A DNA stretch of 64,000 bases from Bryobacteraceae bacterium (GTDB taxonomy: Bacteria; Acidobacteriota; Terriglobia; Bryobacterales; Bryobacteraceae), in contig CANGYQ010000002.1 of NCBI GenBank assembly GCA_947458745.1, positions 496,001 to 560,000 on the forward strand, written 5' to 3'. Under the pieces are notes generated by a model that did not search any database, was not told the DNA's origin, and saw nothing but the letters and a program-made list of their open reading frames with translations. Numbering within the stretch: the stretch's first letter is position 1; every line of letters starts with the position of its first letter. Shown one piece after another: positions 6,850 through 15,200 of this stretch. Position numbers and translations under genes: made by a program.

Positions 6850-9261
6850 CTACGCCAGTTCACCACCGTGCGCGCCAACCGCGCCAGCTTCGAGCGCGGC
6901 GGTTGGAGCAAGCAGCGCCGCCACCAAACGGGCCGCTACTACCTTCCCGGCATCGCCCACTTCACCGACGGGACCCACACAGCTGGGGCAGCCCGATTCA
7001 CAGGGGCAGGCGGCGATCAGGTCGCGGGCCATTTCCAGCAGCTTGGTGACGCGGCGGTACAGGGGTTCGGATTGGCCGATGCCGCCGGGGTAGTTGTCGT
7101 AGAGGAAGAGGTCCGGCTCAAACTTGGGCTGCCCTTGGCTCGCGTCTTCGCTCACCGCGAGGCCCAGGTCTCGCGGGTCGCACATCACCAGCAAGGCGCC
7201 CACGCCGCGCAGGATGTTGCCCAGGCCGGCGATGCCGTTCTGGCGTTCTGATGGCGTCAGGTCAGCAAACTGGGCCAGGAAGCTTTCGCCGAAGTGTAGC
7301 CAGAAGGACGTCGTATGCATCTCCTGCTCTGGCATTGACAAGTTCCCCGCCCCGATGTTTTCCAGCGTGTAGAACTTGATCTTCTTGAAGCCCACCACCT
7401 GCCGGTTGACGCGGACATCGCCATGGATGACGCGCACCCCCGGCACCAGATCGGCTGCGGCAAACTCTTCCAGCGACTTCACCTGTGAATGCTCAATCGC
7501 GGTGGTGAAGTAATCGCATTCCACACGGCGGACGAAAGCCTTGCGCTGCTCATAATCGAACTTCTCCACCTGGTACTGGCGGGCCTCGTGCAAGTAGATC
7601 GCTTTCTCGTGCAACTCGGTGAGCGCAGCGGGAAAGGCCACCTCCGCGATCACTTCTTCGCCCGATCCCGCGCCGCCGTAGCCGGCGTTAAAGGCATTGC
7701 GCTCAATCACGATGAAGTTGTCGCTGGTCACCGCACGCAGGCTGACTGTGTCAGCGGGATAGGTATCGGAAACCCAGTGCCAGGCATCACGCGAATGATG
7801 CAGAAAGCCGGCGTCTTTCAAAAACTTGCAGGGCTCAGCCGTGTCATGCGGACCAAACTTCTCACCATCCCGTATCGGGAGTTCAAAGGCCGCGCACTTC
7901 AGGTGGTTCAGCAGAATCTCGGCGTTGTTGGCGTTGATGTGCGCTTCCTCCGGCGGGCGATCAAAGAAGTATTGCGGGTGCTCCACAATGTACTGATCCA
8001 GCGGTGCCGACGAAGCCACCAGCACGGCCAGCGAGGTCCGCTGCCGTCGGCCTGCGCGGCCCGCGCGCTGCCAGGTCGAAGCGATCGTACCCGGGTATCC
8101 GGCCATGATCACCGAATCCAGTGAGCCGATATCAATACCCAGCTCCAGCGCATTGGTGGCGACAACGCCGCGGATGGTCCCTTCGCGCAGCTCCCGCTCA
8201 ATCGCCCGGCGCTCCTTCGGCAAGTAGCCGCCGCGATAGCCACGGATGGTCTCACTGGGGTAGGGGCCTTTCTCCGAGGCCTCTTTGAGGTACTTCACCA
8301 GGATCTCGGTGGCCAGGCGGTTGTTGGCGAAGACCAGCGTCTGCGCGCCGCGTTCGATCGATTCGACCGCCAGCCCCCGCGTCTCATGCAGGTAGCTGCG
8401 GCGGATGCCCAGCTGTTGATTCACCACCGGCGGGTTGTAGAAGACGAAGTACTTTTCGCCCTGCGGCGCGCCGTTGCGATCCACCAGCTCAAACGGCTCC
8501 TCGCAGATGGCCTGCGCCAGTTCCCGGGGATTGGCGATAGTGGCCGACGAGCAGATGAACTGCGGTTTCGACCCGTAGAATTCCGCGATCCGCTTCACCC
8601 GGCGCAGCACATTAGCCAGATGGCTGCCATAGACACCGCGATAGTAGTGCAGTTCGTCGATGACGAAGTAGCGGAGGTTCTCAAACAGCTTGGCCCACTT
8701 GGTGTGATGCGGCAGGATCCCGGTGTGCAGCATGTCGGGATTGGTCAGTACCACTTGCGCCCGCTCCCGGATGGCTTTGCGGGCATCCGGCGGTGTATCA
8801 CCGTCGTAGGTGAACGCCTTGATGTCGGCGCCCAGGGCGGTGACGGCGGCGTTGAACTCGTGCATCTGGTCTTCCGCCAGTGCCTTGGTGGGGAACAGGT
8901 AGACGGCCCGCGCCCCGGGTTCAATCAGCAAGCGGTTCAGCACCGGCAGGTTGTAGCAGAGCGTTTTTCCGGACGCGGTCGGCGTCACTACGGCGACGTT
9001 GCGGCCAGCATGAGTATGCGCAAAAGCTTCCGCCTGGTGCGTGTACAAAGCCGCCATGCCGCGCGCCGTCAAGGCCTCGCGCAACCGGGGGTCTACTTCA
9101 GCCGGAACCTCCACTGACTGCGCTTCGCGAGCGGGTTGATGGTGGATGGCCCGGATCGGCGAATTGGGCCGGGCCTGCAGCTCTTCAAAGCGTCGCAGAG
9201 CGGTTTCGACGCTTGGGGGGCGCGTCGAGGCAGGCAAATCGAACAGGGAAGGCGTCGCCAT
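6850..9261 (-). CDS. DEAD/DEAH-box helicase with DUF1998-type C-terminus (MrfA/YprA-like)
   Basis: 803 residues. The N-terminal helicase core has a Walker A-type TPTASGKT (about residue 93), Walker B/DExH as IDELHYYRG and the motif VI arginines QRAGRAGRRQ. The C-terminal third carries the four-cysteine cluster CPCESGCPSC typical of DUF1998 helicases. Bacillus subtilis MrfA (YprA) of this family is a metal-binding DNA helicase in mitomycin-damage repair; no MrfB-type exonuclease gene is visible next to it, so the exact role here is inferred from family. It converges with the toxin gene 9 bp away. Confidence 0.88.
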   Translation of the reverse strand: MATPSLFDLPASTRPPSVETALRRFEELQARPNSPIRAIHHQPAREAQSVEVPAEVDPRLREALTARGMAALYTHQAEAFAHTHAGRNVAVVTPTASGKTLCYNLPVLNRLLIEPGARAVYLFPTKALAEDQMHEFNAAVTALGADIKAFTYDGDTPPDARKAIRERAQVVLTNPDMLHTGILPHHTKWAKLFENLRYFVIDELHYYRGVYGSHLANVLRRVKRIAEFYGSKPQFICSSATIANPRELAQAICEEPFELVDRNGAPQGEKYFVFYNPPVVNQQLGIRRSYLHETRGLAVESIERGAQTLVFANNRLATEILVKYLKEASEKGPYPSETIRGYRGGYLPKERRAIERELREGTIRGVVATNALELGIDIGSLDSVIMAGYPGTIASTWQRAGRAGRRQRTSLAVLVASSAPLDQYIVEHPQYFFDRPPEEAHINANNAEILLNHLKCAAFELPIRDGEKFGPHDTAEPCKFLKDAGFLHHSRDAWHWVSDTYPADTVSLRAVTSDNFIVIERNAFNAGYGGAGSGEEVIAEVAFPAALTELHEKAIYLHEARQYQVEKFDYEQRKAFVRRVECDYFTTAIEHSQVKSLEEFAAADLVPGVRVIHGDVRVNRQVVGFKKIKFYTLENIGAGNLSMPEQEMHTTSFWLHFGESFLAQFADLTPSERQNGIAGLGNILRGVGALLVMCDPRDLGLAVSEDASQGQPKFEPDLFLYDNYPGGIGQSEPLYRRVTKLLEMARDLIAACPCESGCPSCVGPVGEVGDAGKVVAARLVAALLAPTAALEAGAVGAHGGELA

Positions 9262-9423
9262 TTTCGCTTTTTCTTCGGCTCTAGATGAGCGTAACGCGAA
9301 GTGGTGCCGGGCGCAAGCGGGAGAATTGAGAGCGAATCTGACATTCAGCGGCTACCGGTCAGCCGAAGCTTCCAGGTGAGCCACCGGCACCGGGCCAATC
9401 CAGTGCCGGGTGATAGACGCGAA

Positions 9424-9771
9424 TTACTTGTTGCGGACGAACTCGTAGCGTTCCAGGGTGGCGGCCACTTGAGGAAGGTCGGCGGTATCCTTGGCCGACC
9501 GGCGGATCACTTTTCCGCGGCACAGCAGCTCCACCGCATCCTGCGCCGTCGAGGGCAGCGTGATGCGATATTCAATCGGATCGCCTACTTCAAAAGCAGT
9601 TTGAGACTGGAAGAGCACCCCACCAGAGGAGAGGTTCCTTGTTTCGCAGGTCTCGAATTTCGCCGCACCCGCGGGCCGCAATTGAAGCGGTAACTTGAGT
9701 TCGAAGCGTTTAAATCGTCGTTGATCAGTCACAGACTCTATTACTCTACGGCCTGAGGAGGAAGTTTTCAA
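9424..9771 (-). CDS. PilZ-domain protein (probable c-di-GMP receptor)
   Basis: A single PilZ domain of about 100 residues. Both c-di-GMP contact motifs are visible: RRFKR (RxxxR) near the N-terminus and NLSSGG ([D/N]xSxxG) about 30 residues later. It likely couples the second messenger to a partner protein. The start is uncertain: TTG at 9771 or GTG at 9732 just before the RxxxR motif; neither has a strong ribosome-binding site. Confidence 0.82.
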   Translation of the reverse strand: MKTSSSGRRVIESVTDQRRFKRFELKLPLQLRPAGAAKFETCETRNLSSGGVLFQSQTAFEVGDPIEYRITLPSTAQDAVELLCRGKVIRRSAKDTADLPQVAATLERYEFVRNK

Positions 9772-9835
9772 GCATAAACCGGATCGAAAGATAGCAAAAA
9801 GCCCTAGTACTCTCAGTGACGTAGTTTATAACCGC

Positions 9836-10075
9836 TTGTCTCCACCCGCGGCACTGTTACGATGGGATCGAGTGTTCCGAAAAGTATGGCGCATCAGTGC
9901 GGGCGTCGGGCTGATTCTGATCGGCATCGTGGGCCTCATTCTACCGGTGATGCCCGGGTGGGTCTTTATCATTCCCGGGCTCGTGATTTTGGGCGATTAT
10001 TTTCCGCCCATCAAGCGGCTGCTCGACTGGGCCAAGGCGAAACTGGAAGCGGAAAAGTCCAAGCACTTCAAGTAG
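9836..10075 (+). CDS. Small PGPGW-type membrane protein
   Basis: Up to 79 residues with two hydrophobic helices around the motif LPVMPGWVFIIPGLVILG, as in the putative transmembrane PGPGW family of unknown function, followed by a basic amphipathic tail (KRLLDWAKAKLEAEKSKH). The start could be TTG 9836 or, more likely, GTG 9872 in the same frame, because a TTTATAAC box at about 9825-9832 would place the transcript start near 9838. Confidence 0.7.
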   Translation: MSPPAALLRWDRVFRKVWRISAGVGLILIGIVGLILPVMPGWVFIIPGLVILGDYFPPIKRLLDWAKAKLEAEKSKHFK

Positions 10076-10142
10076 GGGCCTGGCCTGCTACACCCGCGGA
10101 AGAGCAGGCGCCCTTCCTCACAGCGCCCCATCGCCCACCACT

Positions 10143-11624
10143 CTAGCCGCGAACGCGCGGGCGGGAGTAGAGGAAGTAGATGCCTAGGCCGGCGGCCAGC
10201 CAAACGAAGAACAGCAGCCAGGTCTGGAGCGGGAGGCTCAGCATCAGCAGCAGGCAGGAGAAGATGCTGATCAGTGGCAACCACGGCACCAACGGCACGC
10301 GGAAGCTGCGTTTCCGGTCCGGCTGCGTGCGCCGCAACACGATCACGGCGACGCTGGCGATCACAAAGGCGAACAATGTACCGATGTTAGACAAGTCAGC
10401 AAAGGTACCGATATCCCAGACCATCGCCGGTAAGCCGACAAATAAACCCGCTACCCAGGTGGAGATATGTGGAGTTTTGTATTGCGAATGTAAGCGCGAG
10501 AAGATACCCGGCAGCAACCGGTCCCGCGACATCGCAAACCAGACCCGGGCCTGGCCATACTGGAAAACCAGCAGCGAGGACACCATGCCGGTCAACGCGC
10601 CGATGGCCACCAGCCACCGGACGTTGGCATACCCCAGGTTCTTCAGCACCGTCACCACGGGGGCGGCATTGCCCAAGGTCTGCCAGTTGGCGACGCCGGT
10701 CAGTACCAACGCCACGCCGGCATACAGGAGAGTGCAGATGAACAGCGTGGCCATGATGCCGATGGGCAGATCGCGCTGCGGATTTTTGCATTCCTCCGCC
10801 GCCGTCGAGACACTGTCAAAGCCGATGTAGGTGAAAAAGACGATCGCCGCGCCGGTCATGACGCCCGGCAGGCCATTGGGGAAGAACGGATTCCAGTTCT
10901 GGATGTCGACGTGTTTTGAACCCACGACGATGAAGACGAGAATCACGGCGATCTTCACCAGCACCATGATGTTGTTGGCGTTGGCCGATTCCTTCACGCC
11001 TCGGACCAGCATCCAGGTGAGCAGCATCAGGATGATGAAGGCCGAGATGTTGACGTGGCCGGTATAGGCTCCGTTCATGAACATCGGCTCGGATAGATAC
11101 TGAGGCAGCGCCATGCCAAACCGCTCCAGCACATCATTGACGTGCGCGGAGAACCCCACCGCCACCGCCATGTTGGACACGGCATACTCCAAAATCAGGT
11201 CCCAGCCGATGATCCAGGCCACAATCTCGCCCAGCGCGGCGTAGGCGTAGGTGTAGGTGCCGCCGGCGATGGGGATCATCGAGGCGAGCTCCGCGTAGCA
11301 AAGGGCCGCAAAGCTGCACGCCAGGGCCACCAGAACGAACGAGAGCGAGATGCCCGGGCCCGCACCCAACCGGCCCACCGTCGAGACCGCATTGGTGCCT
11401 TCCCGCAGCAGATCGAGGACCGGCGCGTTCAGGATGGAGCTGAAGCTCATAGTCTGGCCGGCAGCGGCGGTTCCGGTGAGGATAAAGATGCCGGAACCGA
11501 TCACGGCACCAATGCCCAAAGCCGTCAGTGTCCACGGACCCATGGTCCGTTCCAAGCGTTTGCCGTGCGCTTCGCTGGCGGCCAGCAGCTCATCAATCGA
11601 CTTCGTTCGAAAGTAACCGGACAT
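10143..11624 (-). CDS. APC-superfamily amino acid permease (cationic amino acid transporter type)
   Basis: 493 residues with about 12 membrane segments. The first helix carries the APC signature (LGIGAVIGSGIFILTG), and the conserved stretch FFTYIGFDSVSTAAEE in the middle is typical of the YfnA/CAT branch that takes up basic or broad-range amino acids. Substrate cannot be fixed from sequence. The ATG at 11624 is preceded by TACCCT with a 7-nt gap and no Shine-Dalgarno, which suggests a leaderless transcript. It stands alone, downstream of nothing on its strand. Confidence 0.9.
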   Translation of the reverse strand: MSGYFRTKSIDELLAASEAHGKRLERTMGPWTLTALGIGAVIGSGIFILTGTAAAGQTMSFSSILNAPVLDLLREGTNAVSTVGRLGAGPGISLSFVLVALACSFAALCYAELASMIPIAGGTYTYAYAALGEIVAWIIGWDLILEYAVSNMAVAVGFSAHVNDVLERFGMALPQYLSEPMFMNGAYTGHVNISAFIILMLLTWMLVRGVKESANANNIMVLVKIAVILVFIVVGSKHVDIQNWNPFFPNGLPGVMTGAAIVFFTYIGFDSVSTAAEECKNPQRDLPIGIMATLFICTLLYAGVALVLTGVANWQTLGNAAPVVTVLKNLGYANVRWLVAIGALTGMVSSLLVFQYGQARVWFAMSRDRLLPGIFSRLHSQYKTPHISTWVAGLFVGLPAMVWDIGTFADLSNIGTLFAFVIASVAVIVLRRTQPDRKRSFRVPLVPWLPLISIFSCLLLMLSLPLQTWLLFFVWLAAGLGIYFLYSRPRVRG

Positions 11625-11631
11625 GGGGATC

Positions 11632-11637
11632 AGGGTA
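11632..11637 (-). promoter_or_regulatory. Putative -10 (TACCCT) for leaderless permease transcript
   Basis: On the minus strand TACCCT ends 7 nt before the permease ATG at 11624. It belongs to the recurrent TAnnnT pattern of the window. Confidence 0.4.
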
Positions 11638-11891
11638 GCAGGCTCAAGGCAGGGCGAGGTACGAGATTTGCTTTGACGATGTCTGACTGGGCCATTTTTT
11701 GGGGCCGGCGAGATTCCGCGGAAGTATACTCGTCCGCCGAAGCTACCGGATTAGGCGATTAAGCCTCCAATCGCAACTGTCCCCACATCGCCTGCGCGCC
11801 GGATGGCACGGCAGCCGGGCCGTGTCAGCAGAATGCTTAGCAGGACGGGAAATCCGGCGGGCGCGCGGGCGGCGGTGGGCCAACAGCGAAA
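11638..11891. other. Intergenic stretch without a recognised gene
   Basis: Together with 11922-11987 this fills the space between the permease promoter and the uvrD-linked small gene. Open frames here lack family resemblance and start signals. Apart from the terminator at 11892-11921 I see no structured element. Confidence 0.5.
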
Positions 11892-11921
11892 GGCGCGGGC
11901 CAGAGGAGACTGGCCCGCGCC
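11892..11921 (-). terminator. Rho-independent terminator after the uvrD operon
   Basis: A perfect 12-bp stem (GGCGCGGGCCAG / CTGGCCCGCGCC) with a 6-nt loop, followed on the minus strand by TTTCGCTGTT. It lies 67 bp downstream of the small basic protein gene. Confidence 0.75.
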
Positions 11922-11987
11922 ATCGTGGGAAGACGCGGTGTGGGAGTCCAGTGAGGGGACGCCTGTTGATGCGAGAAGGGAGAGAGA

Positions 11988-12158
11988 CTAGCGCTTGCGC
12001 GTCTGGCCCTTCACAAGCTTCTTCACTTTCCGTTTCATGGAGCCGCGGGCAACGCTATCGGCGCGCGGGGCCAGAGGCTTGGCTTCTTCCGCCTTCTTGC
12101 GGGCGGTGCGCTTGAGCGTCTTGCGCTCGACTTTATCGGCTACGTGCTTGGTATTCAT
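11988..12158 (-). CDS. Small Lys/Arg-rich basic protein coupled to uvrD
   Basis: A 56-residue protein beginning MNTKHVADKVERKTLKR and ending KKLVKGQTRKR. About 40 percent of the residues are Lys or Arg, with few hydrophobic residues, as in nucleic-acid- or ribosome-binding peptides. Its ATG overlaps the TGA of the upstream helicase gene as ATGA (12155-12158), and a strong terminator follows, so it is the last gene of that transcript. I do not recognise a named family. The coupling suggests a function with DNA repair or a simple need for co-expression; both are guesses. Confidence 0.72.
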   Translation of the reverse strand: MNTKHVADKVERKTLKRTARKKAEEAKPLAPRADSVARGSMKRKVKKLVKGQTRKR

Positions 12159-14566
12159 TCCTTGACAATAATCCCTGCGTATTTCTGAACTAGCTTTTTC
12201 AAACCATGCCCCGCAAACTGGACGGTCAGCTTGGCGTCTTCTCCATCGCCCTCCCTGCGGAGGACGGTACCCCGGCCATACTTCGGATGCTCAATCACTG
12301 AGCCGTTCCGAAGTCCCACCGGCTTCTTCTGTCCGAACCCGGTTGATACCGGCCCCGCCGATGCGGGCCTAGCCGATACCGGTCCCGCAGATGCTGGCCT
12401 CGACATTCCCGCAGAGGCGGGCGTGAACGGAGGTGCCGTGGCAGAACGGGGAGGCGCAGCAGCCGATCTCGGCACGCCCGGAGGCTGAATGCCTTTGGCT
12501 GCAAAGAACTGCTGGATACTCTCTACTGAATTATACGTCTTTCCGGTGAACGCGTTGCGGCGGGCGGTTTCGCGGGCGTACTGCTGCTCTCCGTAGAGGT
12601 CAACATCGACAGCATTGGCGGCCCCGGTCTTGACGATCTCCAGCAAGTGCGCGGGCACTTCATTCAAGAAGCGCGACGGCATGGTGGGTTCCGGCATACC
12701 CGTGCCAAAACGGCGGCGGGAGCGCGCCCAGGACAGATAGAGCTTCTCTTCGGCGCGCGTCATGGCGACGTAACAAAGCCGCCGTTCTTCTTCCATCGCC
12801 GTCTCGTTATCGCGTGACCGGGAGTGCGGGAACAGCCCTTCTTCCATCCCCGCCACAAAGACCACCGGAAACTCCAGCCCCTTGGCGTTGTGCATGGTGA
12901 GCAGCGAGATCTGCGATTCTTCGTCGAGCGAATCAGAATCGGCCACCAGCGCCGCGTGATCCAGAAACTCCGCCAAGCCTTCACCACGTTCGGCCGCTTC
13001 GGCCGCGGCGTTGATCAATTCGGAAAGGTTCTGGAGACGCGATTCGGAATCGGGTGCCGGATCGGTCTCCAGCATCTTCCAGTACCCGGTCTTGTCCAGC
13101 ACCTGCCGCAACAACCGCTCCGGCCCGAGTTCCGCGGCTGATTGCTGGAAGCCTTCCATCATCTCTTTGAACAGCACCAGGGCGGTTTCCGCGCGGGCGG
13201 AGAACTGCTTTTCTTCCACCATGCGGGCGATGGCGGCCCAGAGCGTCAGGTCATGCTCACGCGAGAACTGCTCCACTTGGTCGAGCGTAGTTTTGCCGAT
13301 GCCGCGCGCCGGGGTGTTGATGATGCGCTGCAGGGCAATCGGGTCATTGGGCGATTGAATGATCTTCAGGTAGCAGAGCGCGTCTTTCACTTCCGCGCGC
13401 TGGTAGAAGCTGAAGCCACCGACGACGATGTACTTGCGGTTGTACCGTCGCAGCGCCTCTTCAATCTGGCGGGACTGCGAATTGGTGCGGTAGAGCACGG
13501 CCAGGCGCGTCTTGGGGTCGCGCTTGATCTCGCGGTCCATCACGTCGGCAATCCACAGCGCTTCTTCCTCGGCGTCGCGCGCTTCGTAGAGCTTCACCGT
13601 TTCGCCGGTATCCGACTCGGTCCAAAGATTCTTGCCCTTGCGCTGCTTGTTGCGGGCGACGACGGCGCCGGCCGAGTTCAAGATGTTCTTGGTGGAGCGG
13701 TAGTTCTGTTCGAGGCGAATCACCTTGGCGTTCGGGTAATCCTTCTCGAAATCGAGAATGTTGCGGATGTCCGCACCGCGCCACGAGTAGATGGACTGAT
13801 CTTCGTCGCCAACGACGGCCACATTGGAGTGCGACACCGAAAGCAGCCGCATCAGGTCGTACTGACTGCGGTTGGTGTCCTGATACTCATCGATCATCAG
13901 GTAGTGCACGCGGCGGTTCCAGGCATCTCGCGTGGCCTGATCGGTGTGCAGCAGCCGCACGGATTCCAGCAGCAGGTCGTCAAAATCGAGAGCGTTGGCC
14001 TGCTGCAGCCGCGCCTGGTACTGCTCAAACACGACGGCCAGCTTGCCCATATTCGGGTCAGCGGCCTGCTTGTAGAAGTCCTGGGGCGTTTCCTTGCGGT
14101 TCTTGGCTTGCGAGATGCGCGACAGGGCGGCCCGGTACTGCATGAACTTCTCATCCAGGCCCGCATAGCGGTAAATCTGCTTGATGGTGGCCAGTTGGTC
14201 GTCGTCGTCGTAAATCGTAAACTGCGTGGTGAAGCCCGGCCGGACCCGGGCCAGCGGCGCGCCATCCTGCCGCAACAGGCGGACGCAGAAGCTGTGGAAG
14301 GTGGAGACCATGGGGCCAAAGCCGCGCATGGCGCCCTGGCGGAGAATCCCCTGCACCCGGTCCCGCATCTCTTGGGAAGCCTTGTTGGTGAAAGTGACGG
14401 CCAAAATTGAGGGGCCAGGCACGCGCTTTTCGTCAATGAGATAGGCAATGCGGTTGGTGATCACGCGCGTCTTGCCGGAACCGGCGCCGGCCAGGATCAA
14501 CAGCGGACCCTGGTCGTGCATGACGGCTTCTCGTTGCTGTGGATTGAGGCCGGAAAGTAGGTCCAT
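12155..14566 (-). CDS. pcrA: UvrD/PcrA-type superfamily 1 DNA helicase
   Basis: 803 residues from the ATG at 14566 (a TTG at 14584 in frame is an alternative). Motifs follow the order of SF1A helicases: Walker A ILAGAGSGKTRVITN near residue 30, motif II MIDEYQDTN, motif III VGDEDQSIYSWRGA, motif IV EQNYRST and motif VI CYVAMTRAEEKLYLSWA. The enzyme unwinds DNA 3'-5' in nucleotide-excision and mismatch repair and removes recombinase or RNA polymerase from DNA. A low-complexity Pro/Ala/Ser linker encoded at about 12320-12480 contains a 30-bp tandem repeat; after it comes the usual C-terminal beta domain (GSVIEHPKYGRGTVL) that contacts RNA polymerase in PcrA. Confidence 0.95.
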   Translation of the reverse strand: MDLLSGLNPQQREAVMHDQGPLLILAGAGSGKTRVITNRIAYLIDEKRVPGPSILAVTFTNKASQEMRDRVQGILRQGAMRGFGPMVSTFHSFCVRLLRQDGAPLARVRPGFTTQFTIYDDDDQLATIKQIYRYAGLDEKFMQYRAALSRISQAKNRKETPQDFYKQAADPNMGKLAVVFEQYQARLQQANALDFDDLLLESVRLLHTDQATRDAWNRRVHYLMIDEYQDTNRSQYDLMRLLSVSHSNVAVVGDEDQSIYSWRGADIRNILDFEKDYPNAKVIRLEQNYRSTKNILNSAGAVVARNKQRKGKNLWTESDTGETVKLYEARDAEEEALWIADVMDREIKRDPKTRLAVLYRTNSQSRQIEEALRRYNRKYIVVGGFSFYQRAEVKDALCYLKIIQSPNDPIALQRIINTPARGIGKTTLDQVEQFSREHDLTLWAAIARMVEEKQFSARAETALVLFKEMMEGFQQSAAELGPERLLRQVLDKTGYWKMLETDPAPDSESRLQNLSELINAAAEAAERGEGLAEFLDHAALVADSDSLDEESQISLLTMHNAKGLEFPVVFVAGMEEGLFPHSRSRDNETAMEEERRLCYVAMTRAEEKLYLSWARSRRRFGTGMPEPTMPSRFLNEVPAHLLEIVKTGAANAVDVDLYGEQQYARETARRNAFTGKTYNSVESIQQFFAAKGIQPPGVPRSAAAPPRSATAPPFTPASAGMSRPASAGPVSARPASAGPVSTGFGQKKPVGLRNGSVIEHPKYGRGTVLRREGDGEDAKLTVQFAGHGLKKLVQKYAGIIVKE
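12345..12404. repeat. 30-bp tandem duplication in the pcrA linker
   Basis: Two adjacent copies beginning GATACCGG (12345-12374 and 12375-12404) with four mismatches or so, followed by a weaker third copy. They encode the repeated Ala/Ser/Gly/Pro linker and keep the reading frame. Confidence 0.75.
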
Positions 14567-14667
14567 CGAGGTAGAAAAAGCCAAGCCTGCCCGAAGGCAC
14601 CTTGATTGGGGGGAACTCTAATCTTAGCAGGTCCAGCAGCGGGATTTGGCGAAACACCCTCCAATGA

Positions 14668-14715
14668 GGGTAGTACCCACCCGCATAAAATCTCTTGCTT
14701 GGTACTCATAGTACC
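14668..14715. promoter_or_regulatory. Twin palindromes between uvrD and the 65-aa gene
   Basis: GGGTAGTACCC (14668-14678) and GGTACTCATAGTACC (14701-14715) are perfect inverted repeats that share the GGTA/TACC theme. They lie in the divergent promoter region, the second overlapping a possible -10 (TAGTAC or TAGTAA). A regulator-binding role is a guess. Confidence 0.4.
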
Positions 14716-14730
14716 TAGTAAAGTGGACGC

Positions 14731-14928
14731 ATGTCGCTGAAGAAAGCCTCCCCCCCGGCTCAGCCTTCCGCTTTGAGGAATGATCTGCTTCAGGCTCGTC
14801 TGGAGTATCTTTACACTCGCCGGATTGTTGTGACCAATTTGATCCGATCACTTGAAGCCTACACGGCCGCCCGCCCGGAGAATGACGTGATCCCTTCGCC
14901 GGATCAAGGATACCGTTTGGCGAGCTAG
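14731..14928 (+). CDS. Small helical protein of unknown function
   Basis: 65 residues. The middle segment (RNDLLQARLEYLYTRRIV) is predicted to be a long amphipathic helix, flanked by a basic Pro-containing head and a polar tail. No signal peptide or metal motif is present, and I do not recognise the family. The ATG is 9 nt after TAGTAA, like other leaderless starts in the window, but that hexamer is weak. It is divergent from pcrA. Confidence 0.5.
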   Translation: MSLKKASPPAQPSALRNDLLQARLEYLYTRRIVVTNLIRSLEAYTAARPENDVIPSPDQGYRLAS

Positions 14929-14941
14929 GCTTCAGCTGGTT

Positions 14942-15070
14942 GAATCACGACCGCTCCATCGTGATTCCTGGAACCGGAAGTGGGCGTTGCGGCCCAACTT
15001 CCGAGGTATTGCTGACCTTTGATCAAACTACCTCCCCCCGGGCGCGACGGGCCCTCCATCGTCGCGCCCG
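14942..15070 (+). other. Row of three stem-loops
   Basis: Three perfect or near-perfect hairpins follow each other: 9-bp arms GAATCACGA/TCGTGATTC (14942-14967), an 11-bp stem with one bulge (14975-15003), and 10-bp arms CGGGCGCGAC/GTCGCGCCCG (15039-15070) followed by a moderately T-rich stretch. Hairpins one and three share CTCCATCGT at loop and 3' arm. The last may terminate the 65-aa gene; the others suggest a structured RNA. The rest of the gap to 15200 shows nothing else. Confidence 0.5.
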
Positions 15071-15200
15071 CTTTGGTGTGTCCAAAGCCTCCCGGCGGTT
15101 TTTCATCCTCAACCACGCTGCGTGCAACCTTGTAACCTAGCTATTTGCCGAAGCGCCTCTCCAATTTGACAGTTCCGCGGCTCGGTGGCCCACATGGGTC

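Noticed and set aside
12345..12404. Tandem repeat as a CRISPR-like array
   Set aside because: Copies are adjacent without spacers and lie inside a coding linker.
13142..14410. Long plus-strand open frame (422 codons) opposite pcrA
   Set aside because: Antisense to a well-conserved gene; typical of high-GC third-position bias, without a protein family pattern.
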